Positions 50,487 through 60,083 of a stretch of DNA of 64,000 nt are shown one piece after another. A model generated the notes under the pieces. The model was not told where the DNA came from, ran no database searches, and saw nothing but the letters and a program-made list of their open reading frames with translations. Source of the DNA: Actinomadura rupiterrae. Its GTDB lineage: Bacteria > Actinomycetota > Actinomycetes > Streptosporangiales > Streptosporangiaceae. Numbering within the stretch: the stretch's first letter is position 1; the number at the start of each line of letters is the position of its first letter. Where the stretch lies: assembly GCF_024172125.1 (NCBI RefSeq), contig NZ_JAMZEA010000006.1, positions 682,001-746,000 of the forward strand, in the 5' to 3' direction. A program made the position numbers and the translations under genes.

Positions 50487-53450
50487 GTGCTGATCGGCAG
50501 GAAGGCGCAGTTCGGCTCGCTCACCGCGGCGTTGGAGCGCGCCAAGGCCGGGCACGCCGGGGTCGTGCTGGTGGGCGGGGACGCCGGGGTGGGCAAGACC
50601 CACCTGGTGGCCGAGCTCACCGCGGCCGCGCGGGAGCGCGGGTTCGCCGTGCTGACCGGCCAGTGCGCCGCGCTCGGCGAGTCGATGCCGTACCTGCCGC
50701 TGGCGGACGCCCTGTGGACGGCCCTGCGCGACCCGCACTCCGCCGCGGACGAGCGGGCCGCCCTCGAAGAGGCCCTCGCCGGGCGTCCGGTGCTGCGCAG
50801 GCTGCTCCCGGACGGCGAGGGAGCCCCGGACGAGGCGTCTGACCTCGGCCGCCAGCAGCTGCTCGGCGCGACGCTGGCGCTGCTCGGCGAGCTGGGCGGG
50901 CAGCGCCCGGTGCTGCTCGTCCTGGAGGACCTGCACTGGGCCGACCGGTCGACGCGGAACCTGCTGGTGTTCCTGAGCCGGGTGCTCCAGCGCGAGCGGG
51001 TCTGCCTGGTCGGCACCTACCGGACCGACGACCTGCACCGGCGTCATCCGCTGCGTCCGGTCGTCGCCGAGCTGCTGCGGCTGCCGAACGTGACGGCGGT
51101 CGAGCTGAAGCCGTTCCGGCCGGGCGAGACCGCCGAGTACCTGACGTCCCTCGGGACGGGCCGCAAACCGCCCGCCGACCTGGTCGAGCGCGTGCACCGG
51201 AGGTCGGAGGGCAACCCGTTCTACGCGGCCGAGCTGTTCGCGGCCGTGGACGACGACGAGCTGCCGTCCGCGCTGGCCGACCTGCTGCTCGCGCGGGTGG
51301 AGCGGCTGTCGGAGGACGCCCAGCACGTCGTCCGGGTCGCGGCCGTCGCCGGGCGGAGGGTGGACGACGAACTGCTCCGCCGCGTGTCCGGCCTGTCGGA
51401 GGACACGGCCGGCGAGGCGCTGCGCGAGATGGTGTCGCACCAGCTGCTCGTGCCGAGCGGCATGGCCGGGTACGCGTTCCGGCACGCGCTGCTGCGCGAG
51501 GCCGTGTACGGCGACCTGCTGCCGGGCGAGCGCACCCGCCTGCACCGCGCGTTCGCGGCCCAGTTCCTTGAGGCGCTGTCGCCCACCGAGGCACCGGTCC
51601 CGGAAGGGAACCGGACGCCACGCGCGGCCGCCGAACTCGCCTACCACTCGATGGCGGCGCACGACCTGCCGACGGCGTTCGCCGCGTCCGTCCGGGCGGG
51701 CCAGGCCGCGGAGCGCATGGGCGCGCCGGACGAGGCGCACGAGCACTACGACCGCGCGCTGTCGCTGTGGGACAGCGTGCCGGACGCCGAGGAGTCCGCC
51801 GGGATGAGCCGGGTGGACCTGGAGTGGTCCGCGGTCCGGTCGTCGGCGCGGGCCGGTGAGCTGCGGCGGGCCGTCCAGCGGCTGCGCCGGCTGCTGACGC
51901 TGATCGATCCGGATAACAAGGCGCTCGGAGCGGAGGTCCGCGAGCGGCTGGCGTACTACCTGCACGAGCTCGACCGGCTGGACGAGTCGCGCGCGATGGC
52001 GCAGGAGGCGCTCGACCTCACGCCCGTCGAGCCGCCCACTCCCGCGCGGGCGCGCGTACTGGCGACCTACGTCCGGACGCTGCTGGGCACGCCCGAGCGG
52101 TACGACGAGGTCCCGGCGATGGCGGAGGAGACGCTGCGCGTGGCGCGCGCGGCGGACGTGCCGTCCGCCGAGGCCGCCGCGCTGATCTCGCTGGGCCTGT
52201 ACATCGAGGCGACGCGCGGGCCGGGGCCGGAGGTGACGCGGGCGTACTCCGACGCCGTCCGGCTGGCGCGGGCGTCGTCGAACATGCAGGTGGCGCTGCG
52301 CGCGTTCTACACCGAGGCGCGGCTGCCGTACGAGATGGGCGAGCTGGCGAAGGCGCGCGAGCTGGCGGACGAGGCCGTCCGGTTCACCCTGGACAACGGG
52401 CTCGACTGGGCGACGTACGGCATCAACCTGCGGTTCCTGCAGTTCCTTATCGCCTACACCGAGGGCGACTGGGAGCGCGCGGGGCAGATCGCGGACGGCT
52501 TCGGCATCCGGGTGGCGCGCGACGTGGAGGCGATCGTCTCCGCGTACGCGCTGTTCCTGGACGTGGCGCAGGGCAGCGCGTGCGCGACGCAGCGGCTCCA
52601 GTGGATCGAGCCGCTGTGGGACGGCGACCAGTGGCTCATCTACGTCGCGCGCGGTCTCGCGGCCGAGCAGCGGATGTGGGAGGGCGACGACGCCGGTGCG
52701 CTGGAGCACGTCGCGACGGTGCTGGCGCACTGCGGGCCGGCCAACACCGGGGTGATCCGGATCGTGGCGGTCGGGTTGTGGGCGCACGCCGACCGGGCCG
52801 TCCGGGCGCGCCGCACCGGGGACGCGGCCGCCGAGGCCGCGGCCCGCGCCGCCGCCGACGACCTTCTGGCGAGGGCCCGGTTCGCGGCCACGCACACCCC
52901 CGACGGCCAGCACGACGCGTGGATGGGCGCCGAGGGGCACGCCTGGCTGGCGCGCGCCGAGGCCGAGTGGCGCCGCGCTCATGGCACCGACGAGCCGCGG
53001 CACTGGCGGGCCGTCCGGGACCTGTTCGACTACGGCTTCGTCTACGAGGTCGCGCGCTCGCGCTGGCGGCTGGCCGAGTCGCTCGCCGAGCGCGGCGACC
53101 GGGACGCCGCCGCGGCCGAGTGGCGCGCCGGCATCGCCGACGCCGAGCGGCTCGGCGCGCGGCCGCTGCTGCGCGTCCTGCACGACCTGGGCTCGCGGGC
53201 CCGGCTCTCCGAGGACCGCGCCCGCGCCACCGCCGGCGCGGGCGGGAACGGCGGGCCGCTGAGCGCGCTCACCTCGCGCGAGCGCGAGGTGCTGAAGCTG
53301 GTCGCCAAGGGCATGGGCAACAAGGAGATCGCGGCGACGCTGTTCATCTCGCCGAAGACGGCGAGCGTGCACGTCTCGAACATCCTCGCCAAGCTGAACG
53401 TCACCAGCCGCACCCAGGCCGCCGCCCTGGCCCACCGCGAGAACCTCTGA
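50487..53450 (+). CDS. LAL-type LuxR family transcriptional regulator
   Basis: A 987-residue large ATP-binding LuxR regulator (MalT-like). Walker A is GGDAGVGKTHL (K37), Walker B VLLVLEDLHWADRST; a long TPR-like middle follows; the C-terminal HTH is LTSREREVLKLVAKGMGNKE then IAATLFISPKTASVHVSNIL. Such proteins activate metabolic or antibiotic clusters when an effector is bound. I chose GTG at 50487, which gives the usual MLIGR start and has GGGAGG 11 bases upstream. The target is unknown. Confidence 0.9.
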   Translation: MLIGRKAQFGSLTAALERAKAGHAGVVLVGGDAGVGKTHLVAELTAAARERGFAVLTGQCAALGESMPYLPLADALWTALRDPHSAADERAALEEALAGRPVLRRLLPDGEGAPDEASDLGRQQLLGATLALLGELGGQRPVLLVLEDLHWADRSTRNLLVFLSRVLQRERVCLVGTYRTDDLHRRHPLRPVVAELLRLPNVTAVELKPFRPGETAEYLTSLGTGRKPPADLVERVHRRSEGNPFYAAELFAAVDDDELPSALADLLLARVERLSEDAQHVVRVAAVAGRRVDDELLRRVSGLSEDTAGEALREMVSHQLLVPSGMAGYAFRHALLREAVYGDLLPGERTRLHRAFAAQFLEALSPTEAPVPEGNRTPRAAAELAYHSMAAHDLPTAFAASVRAGQAAERMGAPDEAHEHYDRALSLWDSVPDAEESAGMSRVDLEWSAVRSSARAGELRRAVQRLRRLLTLIDPDNKALGAEVRERLAYYLHELDRLDESRAMAQEALDLTPVEPPTPARARVLATYVRTLLGTPERYDEVPAMAEETLRVARAADVPSAEAAALISLGLYIEATRGPGPEVTRAYSDAVRLARASSNMQVALRAFYTEARLPYEMGELAKARELADEAVRFTLDNGLDWATYGINLRFLQFLIAYTEGDWERAGQIADGFGIRVARDVEAIVSAYALFLDVAQGSACATQRLQWIEPLWDGDQWLIYVARGLAAEQRMWEGDDAGALEHVATVLAHCGPANTGVIRIVAVGLWAHADRAVRARRTGDAAAEAAARAAADDLLARARFAATHTPDGQHDAWMGAEGHAWLARAEAEWRRAHGTDEPRHWRAVRDLFDYGFVYEVARSRWRLAESLAERGDRDAAAAEWRAGIADAERLGARPLLRVLHDLGSRARLSEDRARATAGAGGNGGPLSALTSREREVLKLVAKGMGNKEIAATLFISPKTASVHVSNILAKLNVTSRTQAAALAHRENL

Positions 53451-53537
53451 CCGCCACCGCCTCCGGCCAGGAGCAGGGGAAGGCGATCTGGGTCTGCCGG
53501 GGACGGCGGACGAGCTGGAACGAGCTATGGCCTCGCC

Positions 53538-54611
53538 TCAAGCACCTGGGTTGACCAGGCCGCGGCCGGCGATCAAGGGGAGGTCCATGGCGGTCAGCAG
53601 GCCGGGCGGGGACGCGATGACGGCCGGGACGGCGTTCACGATCCGCATCGCGGTGGCCTTCAGCCCGGCCGTGTTGTGGTCGCCGTCCGAGCCGAGCAGC
53701 CGCAGGTCGAGGGTGTAGTTGGGCTCGCCGGTGATCTCGACGCGGTAGCAGCCCTGCCCGGACGGCTGGGGCCAGTCGGGGGCGAGGTCGTCGCGCAGCC
53801 GGGTGACGTGTTCGAGGACGATGACGGGCCGTCCGCCGGACATGCCGCGCACCTCGAAGCGCAAGGCGGCGGCCGTGCCCTTCTCGATCGTGCCGGAGGC
53901 GATCTCGAACGTCTCGGGGGCGGGCAGCCGGACGTACTGCTCCTCCATCTCGTCCAGCTCGACGTCGAGGGCGGCGGCGAGCTGGCGGACCACGCTCCCC
54001 CAGCCCATCCCGAGGACGCCGGGGAGCAGCAGCATCGGCGTGTCGTCGAGCGGGCGGCCGAAGCCCATGATGTCGAACAGGACGGTGCCCTGGTCGTAGG
54101 TGGCGTAGTTGAGGATCTCCATGCAGCGGACCTGGTCGATCCGCTCGCTGATCCCCGACAGCGCGATCGGCAGGACGTCGTTGGCGAACCCCGGGTCGAT
54201 GCCGTTGACGAACAGCGACGCGCCGCCCTCGGCCGCCGCGGCGCGGATCGGCGCGATCATCTCGTCCGGGATGACCTGGTCGGGGAACTGGAGGAACACC
54301 GGGCTCGCGGACACGATGTCCACGCCGGTGCGCAGCAGCCGGGCGAGGTCGTCCAAGGCCTCCTGGAGGCGGACGTCGGCCATGCACGTGTAGACGAGGC
54401 AGTCGACGCCGCGCGCGAGGATCTCGGCCTCGTCGGTGGACGCGGCGACGCCGACCGGGCCGAGCCCGCACAGCTCGCCCGCGTCGCGTCCGGCCTTGGC
54501 GTCCGTGGACGTCCAGACGCCGACGAGTTCGAGGTCGGGGCGGGCGAGGATGCCCGCGAGGGCGTGCCGTCCGACGTTGCCGGTGCCCCACAGGGCGACG
54601 CGGTGGGTCAT
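53538..54611 (-). CDS. NAD(P)-binding reductase, dihydrodipicolinate reductase/amine dehydrogenase-like
   Basis: The 357-residue protein has an N-terminal Rossmann fold (RVALWGTGNVGRHALAGIL) and the layout of DapB-like NADP reductases of the mycobacterial 2,4-diaminopentanoate dehydrogenase-like family: FVNGIDPGFANDVLPIALSG, VRCMEILNYATYDQGTVLFD. True DapB is shorter and carries different motifs, so a lysine pathway role is unlikely. It starts 22 bp after the SDR gene with GGAGGA upstream; the pair likely acts on the same substrate, perhaps a steroid or lipid-derived ketone (inference). Confidence 0.8.
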   Translation of the reverse strand: MTHRVALWGTGNVGRHALAGILARPDLELVGVWTSTDAKAGRDAGELCGLGPVGVAASTDEAEILARGVDCLVYTCMADVRLQEALDDLARLLRTGVDIVSASPVFLQFPDQVIPDEMIAPIRAAAAEGGASLFVNGIDPGFANDVLPIALSGISERIDQVRCMEILNYATYDQGTVLFDIMGFGRPLDDTPMLLLPGVLGMGWGSVVRQLAAALDVELDEMEEQYVRLPAPETFEIASGTIEKGTAAALRFEVRGMSGGRPVIVLEHVTRLRDDLAPDWPQPSGQGCYRVEITGEPNYTLDLRLLGSDGDHNTAGLKATAMRIVNAVPAVIASPPGLLTAMDLPLIAGRGLVNPGA

Positions 54612-54633
54612 GGTCGTTCCTCCGGTGCGAGCG

Positions 54634-55422
54634 TCACAGGTCGGGCAGGCCGAGGTCGAGGTTGGGCACGTCGGTGCCGCCGTCCACGCGCAGGACGGTC
54701 CCGGTGACGTACCCGGCGGCGGGCGAGGCGAGGTAGAGCACGGACGCGGCCACCTCCTCGGGGTCGCCGATGCGGCGCAGCGGCGTGTTCGCCTCCATCC
54801 GCGTCCGCAGCTCGTCGTTGGTCATGACGATGTCCAGCGCGGACGTCGCGACCGATCCGACGGCGATCGCGTTCACGCGGATGCGCGGCGCGAGGTCGGT
54901 GGCGGCGAGACGCGTGTAGTGGACGAGCGCGGCCTTCGCGGTCCCGTAGGCGAGGAAGCCGCGCCCGGCCATGCGTCCCATCGCGGAGGCGATGTTCACG
55001 ACCGCTCCCCCGCCTGCCGCGAGCATGTGCGGGACGGCGGCGCGGGTCAGCGCGTGCGCGCCCGAGACGTTGAACCGGAACGCCTCTTCCAGCTCGTCGG
55101 TGCCGGTGTCGAGGAAGGCGGCGGGCATGGTGCCGCCGACGTTGTTGACGACGATGTCGAGCCGTCCGAACGCGTCGGCGGCGCGGGCGGCGAGGTCGGC
55201 GGACGCGGCGGGGTCGGAGAGGTCGGCCGGGACGACCAGGGCGCGCCGCCCGGCTGCCTCGATCTCGGCGGCGACCTTGCGCAGCTGCTCTTCGGTGCGG
55301 GCGGCGAGGACGACGTCGGCGCCGGCCTGCGCGAGCGCGACGGCGGAGGACGCGCCGATGCCGCGCCCGGCGCCGGTGACGACGGCGACGCGGCCGTCGA
55401 TGCGGAAGCGGTCCCAGATCAC
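54634..55422 (-). CDS. short-chain dehydrogenase/reductase
   Basis: A 262-residue classical SDR. The cofactor motif is TGAGRGIG, the NNVG motif follows, and the catalytic Ser (NIASAMG), Tyr and Lys (YGTAK) are all present. GTG start after GGGG-rich sequence. It precedes the DapB-like reductase in a two-gene operon. The coenzyme preference and substrate are not evident; sequences of this kind include 3-oxoacyl-ACP-reductase-like and steroid-type enzymes. Confidence 0.9.
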   Translation of the reverse strand: MIWDRFRIDGRVAVVTGAGRGIGASSAVALAQAGADVVLAARTEEQLRKVAAEIEAAGRRALVVPADLSDPAASADLAARAADAFGRLDIVVNNVGGTMPAAFLDTGTDELEEAFRFNVSGAHALTRAAVPHMLAAGGGAVVNIASAMGRMAGRGFLAYGTAKAALVHYTRLAATDLAPRIRVNAIAVGSVATSALDIVMTNDELRTRMEANTPLRRIGDPEEVAASVLYLASPAAGYVTGTVLRVDGGTDVPNLDLGLPDL

Positions 55423-55562
55423 CCCCCAACCCCAGCACGAACGAGAACGTGTTTCAATGCGCTCTCGGCGCCTTACAGCGGATTTGGCGGTGAAAGTCGG
55501 GACTTTGGCATCATCCTGATGTACACCGGAATCATCACCCTGTCGCGCCGGAGGTGGTTCCG

Positions 55563-55772
55563 ATGTCCCGTCGCCGAACCCGGTACCGCGTCCCCACCCG
55601 CTGCCCGACGGGCAAGGTCCGCTTCAGGGACCGCATCGCCGCCACCCTGGCCCTGGCCACGATCCAGCGCCAGGGCCGCCCGGACCGGGACAAGACCGAG
55701 ATCCGCGCCTACCGCTGCCCGACCTGCTCCGGCTGGCACCTCACCTCGCAGCGCCCCCGCGTCGGCCGCTGA
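55563..55772 (+). CDS. small zinc-ribbon-like basic protein
   Basis: A 69-residue basic protein with TRCPTGKVRFRDRIAATLAL and a C-terminal AYRCPTCSGWHLTSQ. The CPTG and CPTC pairs may bind one zinc. Similar short proteins are widespread in actinomycetes and their phages, without known function. ATG follows GGAGGTGG closely. It diverges from the SDR gene. Confidence 0.7.
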   Translation: MSRRRTRYRVPTRCPTGKVRFRDRIAATLALATIQRQGRPDRDKTEIRAYRCPTCSGWHLTSQRPRVGR

Positions 55773-55804
55773 GCGGCAGCCCCGCGACCGCGGCGTGAGG
55801 CGGT

Positions 55805-56599
55805 TCACGGGAGCAGGGCTGAAACCTGTTCCACGACGCCGGCGGCCTGCCGCAGGCCCTCCTTGTAGACCGCGTTCCAGCGGGTGCGGTCGCCGAGGTC
55901 CGGGCCGTACGCCTCCACAGTGGCGGCGTCCGGGTGGATCCGCAGGTCGGCGCCGCCGTCCGGGCCGGGCATCAGGTGCCCCATCGGCTCGATGAGGATC
56001 AGCGTGCCCGCGCCCTCGGCGAGGTGGACGTTCGATCCGCCGCCGAACGCGCCGTCGATGTACTCGCGCCCGCCGATCCCGACCGGGTGGACCGCGCCCG
56101 GCGCGGCGCTGCTGGACGCCATCGCGGCGGGCAGCGGGACGCCGCTGTCGCGCGTCCAGACGACGGGCTCGCCCGCGTCGGCGTCCACGGCGGTGATGAG
56201 CAGCCGCGCGTCCGGCCACTCGGCCGAACCGGCGATCCACTCCATCGACCTCATGTGCCGTTCTGGCGGCATCGCGACGACCTCGCGCGCCAGCGCGGCG
56301 ACCTTGCGCAGCGACTCGCGCGGGTCGGCGCCGGGCGCGTTCAGGATCTCGAAGACGCGCGGCATCGCGGTCGGGTCGCCGACCCGCTCGCCGGGCGGGA
56401 CCTCGGCCACCTCGTCCAGGTCGCGGCCGTGCGCGAACGCGGCGCCCGCGATCGCGCCCGCCGAGGTGCCGACGATGAGATCGGCGCGGGCGAGGTCGGC
56501 GCCGGCGCGCCGCAGGCCGTTGCCGAGGCCGAGCAGCCAGGCCGTCCCGATCGGGCCGCCGGGGCCGAGGACGAGCGCGACATCAGTGGAGGTCGTCAT
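55805..56599 (-). CDS. patatin-like phospholipase
   Basis: A 264-residue lipid acyl hydrolase with the Ser-Asp dyad: oxyanion GPGGPIG, nucleophile S46 in GTSAG, and catalytic Asp in YIDGAFGGGS. Relatives cleave acyl chains from phospholipids. There is no signal peptide, so it is probably cytosolic or membrane-associated. ATG has no ribosome site; TAGGTT lies six bases before it, suggesting a leaderless transcript. Confidence 0.9.
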   Translation of the reverse strand: MTTSTDVALVLGPGGPIGTAWLLGLGNGLRRAGADLARADLIVGTSAGAIAGAAFAHGRDLDEVAEVPPGERVGDPTAMPRVFEILNAPGADPRESLRKVAALAREVVAMPPERHMRSMEWIAGSAEWPDARLLITAVDADAGEPVVWTRDSGVPLPAAMASSSAAPGAVHPVGIGGREYIDGAFGGGSNVHLAEGAGTLILIEPMGHLMPGPDGGADLRIHPDAATVEAYGPDLGDRTRWNAVYKEGLRQAAGVVEQVSALLP

Positions 56600-56667
56600 G
56601 TTCCCAACCTAGAGAGCGCCCCGGGGAGGGGGTATCGGACTTTGGGCCTCGGGCCGAGGACCGGGCC

Positions 56668-57621
56668 TCAGCCGAGGAAGTCGTAGGACGTCCCGGCCCC
56701 GGCCTCCTGCGCCGCCTGGTAGGCCGCCCAGGACAGGGCGAGGTCCTGCCAGGGCAGGCCGACCGGGGCGTAGACGGTGACCTCCTCGTCCCGGACGCGC
56801 CCGGGGACCTCGCCGCGCAGCAGGTCGCCGAGCGTCCCGGCGGCGTGCCGCACCGACAGGCCCGCCGCGGCGAGCACGCCCATCTCGACCGCGAGCGGCA
56901 CGTCGTCCACCACGACGCGGGCGCGTTCGAGCAGGTCGGGGGCGAGTTCGGTCTTGCCGGGCTCGTCCGCGCCGAGCGAGGTCAGGTGGGTGCCGGGCGC
57001 GATGTCGGCGGCGTGCAGCAGCGGCCGCCGCGCCCAGGTCGCGGCGATCACGACGTCCGCGCCGGCCACGGCCTCGCGCGGGTCGTCCGCGGTGCCGGAC
57101 GGGACGCCGAGCCGGGCGCCGTGCGCCTCGGCGAACGCGGCGGCGCGGCCCGCGTCCAGGTCGGTGACCGTGAGGCCGGTGACGGGCCGGAGCGTGCCAA
57201 GTCCGCGCAGCACCAGGTCGGACTGGGCGCCCGCGCCGACCACGGCGACCCGTCCGCCCGCGCGGCGGGCGAGCGCGTCGGTGCCGAGCGCGGCGGCGAG
57301 GCCGGTGCGCCAGGCGGTGACGGTCGCCGAGTCGAGCAGCGCGAGCAGCGCGCCGGACTCCAGGTCGTGCAGGCAGACCACGCCGCGCAGCGCGGGCCGG
57401 GACGCCGGGAACTTGGCGTTGACCTTGACCGTGTACGCGGGGACGCCGGCGACCAGGCCGGGGATCAGCGCGGTCGCGCTGCCGGTGCCGGGCAGCGGGG
57501 TCACCACGCGGCGCGCGGCGACCTCGCCCGGCCCGGCCGTGAACCCGGCGCGCAGGGCGGCGAGGACCGCGGCCGGGTCGAGGAGGCGTTCCAGGTCGGA
57601 GCGGTTCAGCAGCAGCGTCAC
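56668..57621 (-). CDS. ornithine cyclodeaminase/mu-crystallin family protein
   Basis: A 317-residue NAD(P)-dependent enzyme: PGLVAGVPAYTVKVNAKFPA, the mid-chain ATVTAWRTGLAAALGTDALA, Rossmann motif VAVVGAGAQSD, and VIAATWARRPLLHAADIAPG. Members include ornithine cyclodeaminase, alanine dehydrogenase and pyrroline-2-carboxylate reductase; the exact reaction cannot be told apart here. GTG start. It lies between the patatin and ABC ATPase genes, all leftward, with no clear operon link. Confidence 0.87.
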   Translation of the reverse strand: MTLLLNRSDLERLLDPAAVLAALRAGFTAGPGEVAARRVVTPLPGTGSATALIPGLVAGVPAYTVKVNAKFPASRPALRGVVCLHDLESGALLALLDSATVTAWRTGLAAALGTDALARRAGGRVAVVGAGAQSDLVLRGLGTLRPVTGLTVTDLDAGRAAAFAEAHGARLGVPSGTADDPREAVAGADVVIAATWARRPLLHAADIAPGTHLTSLGADEPGKTELAPDLLERARVVVDDVPLAVEMGVLAAAGLSVRHAAGTLGDLLRGEVPGRVRDEEVTVYAPVGLPWQDLALSWAAYQAAQEAGAGTSYDFLG

Positions 57622-57646
57622 GGGGCTATTGTCCCAGTTCGCCGGG

Positions 57647-58639
57647 CTATTCGGGGCGGCGCCGCGCGGAGGTGAGGGAATCCCAGTCGTTCAGCCAGTC
57701 CCGGCCGAGCTCGTCGACGAACGATCCGGGCGGCGGCTGGACGCGGTGCTCGGCGAGCCACTCCCCCGGCCGCCGCATGGACGGCCGGACGCCGCCGCCG
57801 CTCGGCATGAGCTGCGGCAGGATCGGCGCGGGCAGCGCCTTCGGCGACCCGCCCTCGGCGGCCAGCTCGCCCTGGTCCTTCTCCTCGGCCATGCCGATCG
57901 GGCCCTCGCGGCGCGCGTTGAAGAACTGGTTCACCGCCGGGTGCGTGCTGGACAGGATCATCTCGCGCGGCCCGAACATCACCAGGCCGCGCCGGAACAG
58001 CAGGCCGAGGTTGTCGGGCAGCACCCGGGCCGTGCCGATGTCGTGCGTGACGATCAGGAACGTCGCGCCCATCTCGGCGTTGAGGTCGACGAACAGCTGG
58101 TTCAGGTACGCCGTCCGGACGGGGTCCAGCCCGGAGTCGGGCTCGTCGGCGAGGATCACCTCGGGGTCGAGCACGAGCGCGCGGGCGAGCCCGGCGCGCT
58201 TCTTCATGCCGCCGGAGATCTCGCCGGGCAGCTTGTCGTCGGAGCCGGTCAGCCCGACCATGTCCATCTTCTCCAGCACGATCCGCCGGATCTCGGCCTC
58301 GCCCTTGCGGGTGTGCTCGCGCAACGGGAAGGCGATGTTGTCGAAGATGTTCATCGAGCCGAACAGGGCGCCGTCCTGGAACAGCACGCCGAACCGGCGG
58401 CGCACCTCGTACAGCTCGTCCTCGCGGACGCGGGGGACGTCGCGGCCGTCCACGTAGACGTGGCCGCGGTCCGGGCGCAGCAGCCCGACCAGGTTCTTCA
58501 GGAAGACCGACTTGCCCGTGCCGGACGGCCCGAGCAGCGCGGAGATCTCCCCGGCGGGGATGGTGAGGCTGACGTCCTCCCACACCACCTGCCGTCCGAA
58601 CGACTTCTTGAGCCCTTCCACCCGGATCTCGATGCCCAT
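57647..58639 (-). CDS. Mce-type ABC transporter ATP-binding protein (Mkl/MlaF family)
   Basis: A 330-residue ATPase. Walker A is LLGPSGTGKSVFL, the signature is the family-specific ISGGMKKRAGLARAL, Walker B VILADEPDSGLDP, and H-loop IVTHDIG. The sequence matches MceG/Mkl and MlaF, which power lipid import by Mce complexes. The C-terminal extension of about 80 residues is typical of actinobacterial MceG. No mce or yrbE genes are in view, so it must serve complexes encoded elsewhere. ATG has GGGAG six bases upstream. Confidence 0.9.
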   Translation of the reverse strand: MGIEIRVEGLKKSFGRQVVWEDVSLTIPAGEISALLGPSGTGKSVFLKNLVGLLRPDRGHVYVDGRDVPRVREDELYEVRRRFGVLFQDGALFGSMNIFDNIAFPLREHTRKGEAEIRRIVLEKMDMVGLTGSDDKLPGEISGGMKKRAGLARALVLDPEVILADEPDSGLDPVRTAYLNQLFVDLNAEMGATFLIVTHDIGTARVLPDNLGLLFRRGLVMFGPREMILSSTHPAVNQFFNARREGPIGMAEEKDQGELAAEGGSPKALPAPILPQLMPSGGGVRPSMRRPGEWLAEHRVQPPPGSFVDELGRDWLNDWDSLTSARRRPE

Positions 58640-58961
58640 GGCCACTCCCGCGGGCGGAGGCCGGGGGCGGGGTGGTTCCCGCGGCCTGCTGCCGCCCCCC
58701 GCCGCTTCGACGATACGTCGGGGCGGGTCCGGCGCGAAGGCCGGCGGCAGGCCGCTGTTGGACAGCACATCCAACGCCGGAGGGGTTTCGGCCATCGGGC
58801 CACCATGCCCGAAATATGGGTTCGGACGCGCACCCAATGTGCCAACGAGTCGGCGGTTCTTCGGCAACTTCTCGGGTTCCGTTCAGTCAGGTCGATCACC
58901 AAGCTCGGGGATGACCTCCGGCGCGCCATTAGGGGCGCGCCCAATCCCCTCTGGAGGCCCA
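58640..58961. other. divergent region between ABC ATPase and protease genes
   Basis: No gene is supported. GGCGCGCC at 58920-58927 and 58934-58941 form a stem around a 6-nt loop, just before the protease ribosome site CTGGAGG, so the leader may be structured. An AT-richer stretch near 58855-58905 probably contains the protease promoter. Confidence 0.45.
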
Positions 58962-60074
58962 GTGAGAATCCGTCACACCCGCGTGCGCGGACCGGTCGTG
59001 CTCGGCACGGCCCTCGGCCTGACGGCGGCCACCCTCGCCGCCGTCCCGGCCATCGCGACCGCGGCCCCCGGGAAGGCCGCCCGACCGGCGACGCCTTCCC
59101 CGCAGGTCGCCCTGGCCAAGGCGAACCTCGCCAAGGCCGCCCTGGCCAAGGGCCTGTCCACCAAGCTCGGCGGAGCCACCGCCGGGTCCTACGTGGACGA
59201 CGCGACCGGCAAGCTCGTGGTCACCGTGACCAGCGCGAACGCGGCCAAGGCCGTGCGCGCGGCGGGAGCGGAACCCCGGAAGGTCGCCCGGTCCGGCGGC
59301 GACCTGAAGAAGGTCATGGCCGCGCTGAGGCGGGATGCGAGCATCCCGGGCACGGCGTGGGCCGCGGACCCGAAGGCCGACCAGGTCGTCCTGTCGGTCG
59401 ACAGGACGGTCACCGGCAGCAAGCTGGCCAAGGTCAAGAAGGCCGCGCAGAAGCACGGCGCGGCGGTCCGCCTCTCGCACGTCAGCGGCAAGTTCCGGCC
59501 GCTGACCGCGGGCGGCGAGGCCATCTGGACCAGCGGCGGCCGCTGCTCCCTCGGGTTCAACGTCAAGAAGGGCTCGGACTACTACTTCCTGACGGCGGGG
59601 CACTGCACCGCCATCGGCAAGTCGTGGTCGGCCGACCAGGGCGGCTCCAAGCCGCTCGGGGACACCGTGGACGGGACCTTCCCCGGAAACGACTTCGGCC
59701 TGGTCAAGTACGCGAGCGCGCCGTCCGACACCAAGGGCGTCGTGAGCCTGTACTCCAAGGGCGAGCAGGACATCACCGGCGCCGGCGACGCGGTGGTCGG
59801 GCAGACCGTCAGCCGCAGCGGCAGCACCACCCAGGTGCACGACGGCAAGGTGACCGCGCTCGACCAGACGGTGAACTACCAGGAGGGGTCGGTCTCCGGC
59901 CTCATCCAGACCACCGTCTGCGCCGAGCCGGGCGACAGCGGCGGCTCGCTGTTCGCCGGGGACAAGGCCGTCGGCCTGACCTCCGGCGGCAGCGGCGACT
60001 GCACCTCCGGCGGGGAGACCTTCTTCCAGCCGGTCGGCCCGGCGCTGAGCCACTTCGGCGTCGAGCTGTACTGA
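58962..60074 (+). CDS. secreted S1 serine protease, streptogrisin/alpha-lytic type with pro-region
   Basis: A 370-residue pre-pro-protease. The signal peptide (VLGTALGLTAATLAAVPAIA) ends near ATAAPG. The pro-region includes LSTKLGGATAGSYVDDATGK and the block VMAALRRDASIPGTAWAAD. The mature domain has the triad His in YFLTAGHCTA, Asp in GNDFGLVKYA, Ser in EPGDSGGSLF, and cysteine pairs as in streptogrisins. It should be released after autoprocessing. GTG start with GGAGG five bases away. A paralogue follows in tandem. Confidence 0.92.
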   Translation: MRIRHTRVRGPVVLGTALGLTAATLAAVPAIATAAPGKAARPATPSPQVALAKANLAKAALAKGLSTKLGGATAGSYVDDATGKLVVTVTSANAAKAVRAAGAEPRKVARSGGDLKKVMAALRRDASIPGTAWAADPKADQVVLSVDRTVTGSKLAKVKKAAQKHGAAVRLSHVSGKFRPLTAGGEAIWTSGGRCSLGFNVKKGSDYYFLTAGHCTAIGKSWSADQGGSKPLGDTVDGTFPGNDFGLVKYASAPSDTKGVVSLYSKGEQDITGAGDAVVGQTVSRSGSTTQVHDGKVTALDQTVNYQEGSVSGLIQTTVCAEPGDSGGSLFAGDKAVGLTSGGSGDCTSGGETFFQPVGPALSHFGVELY

Positions 60075-60083
60075 CGTCCCCTG

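Noticed and set aside
48726..53435. 1569-residue leftward frame opposite the glycosyltransferase and LAL genes
   Set aside because: Runs through a terminator hairpin and two clear genes on the other strand; composition is that of an antisense shadow.
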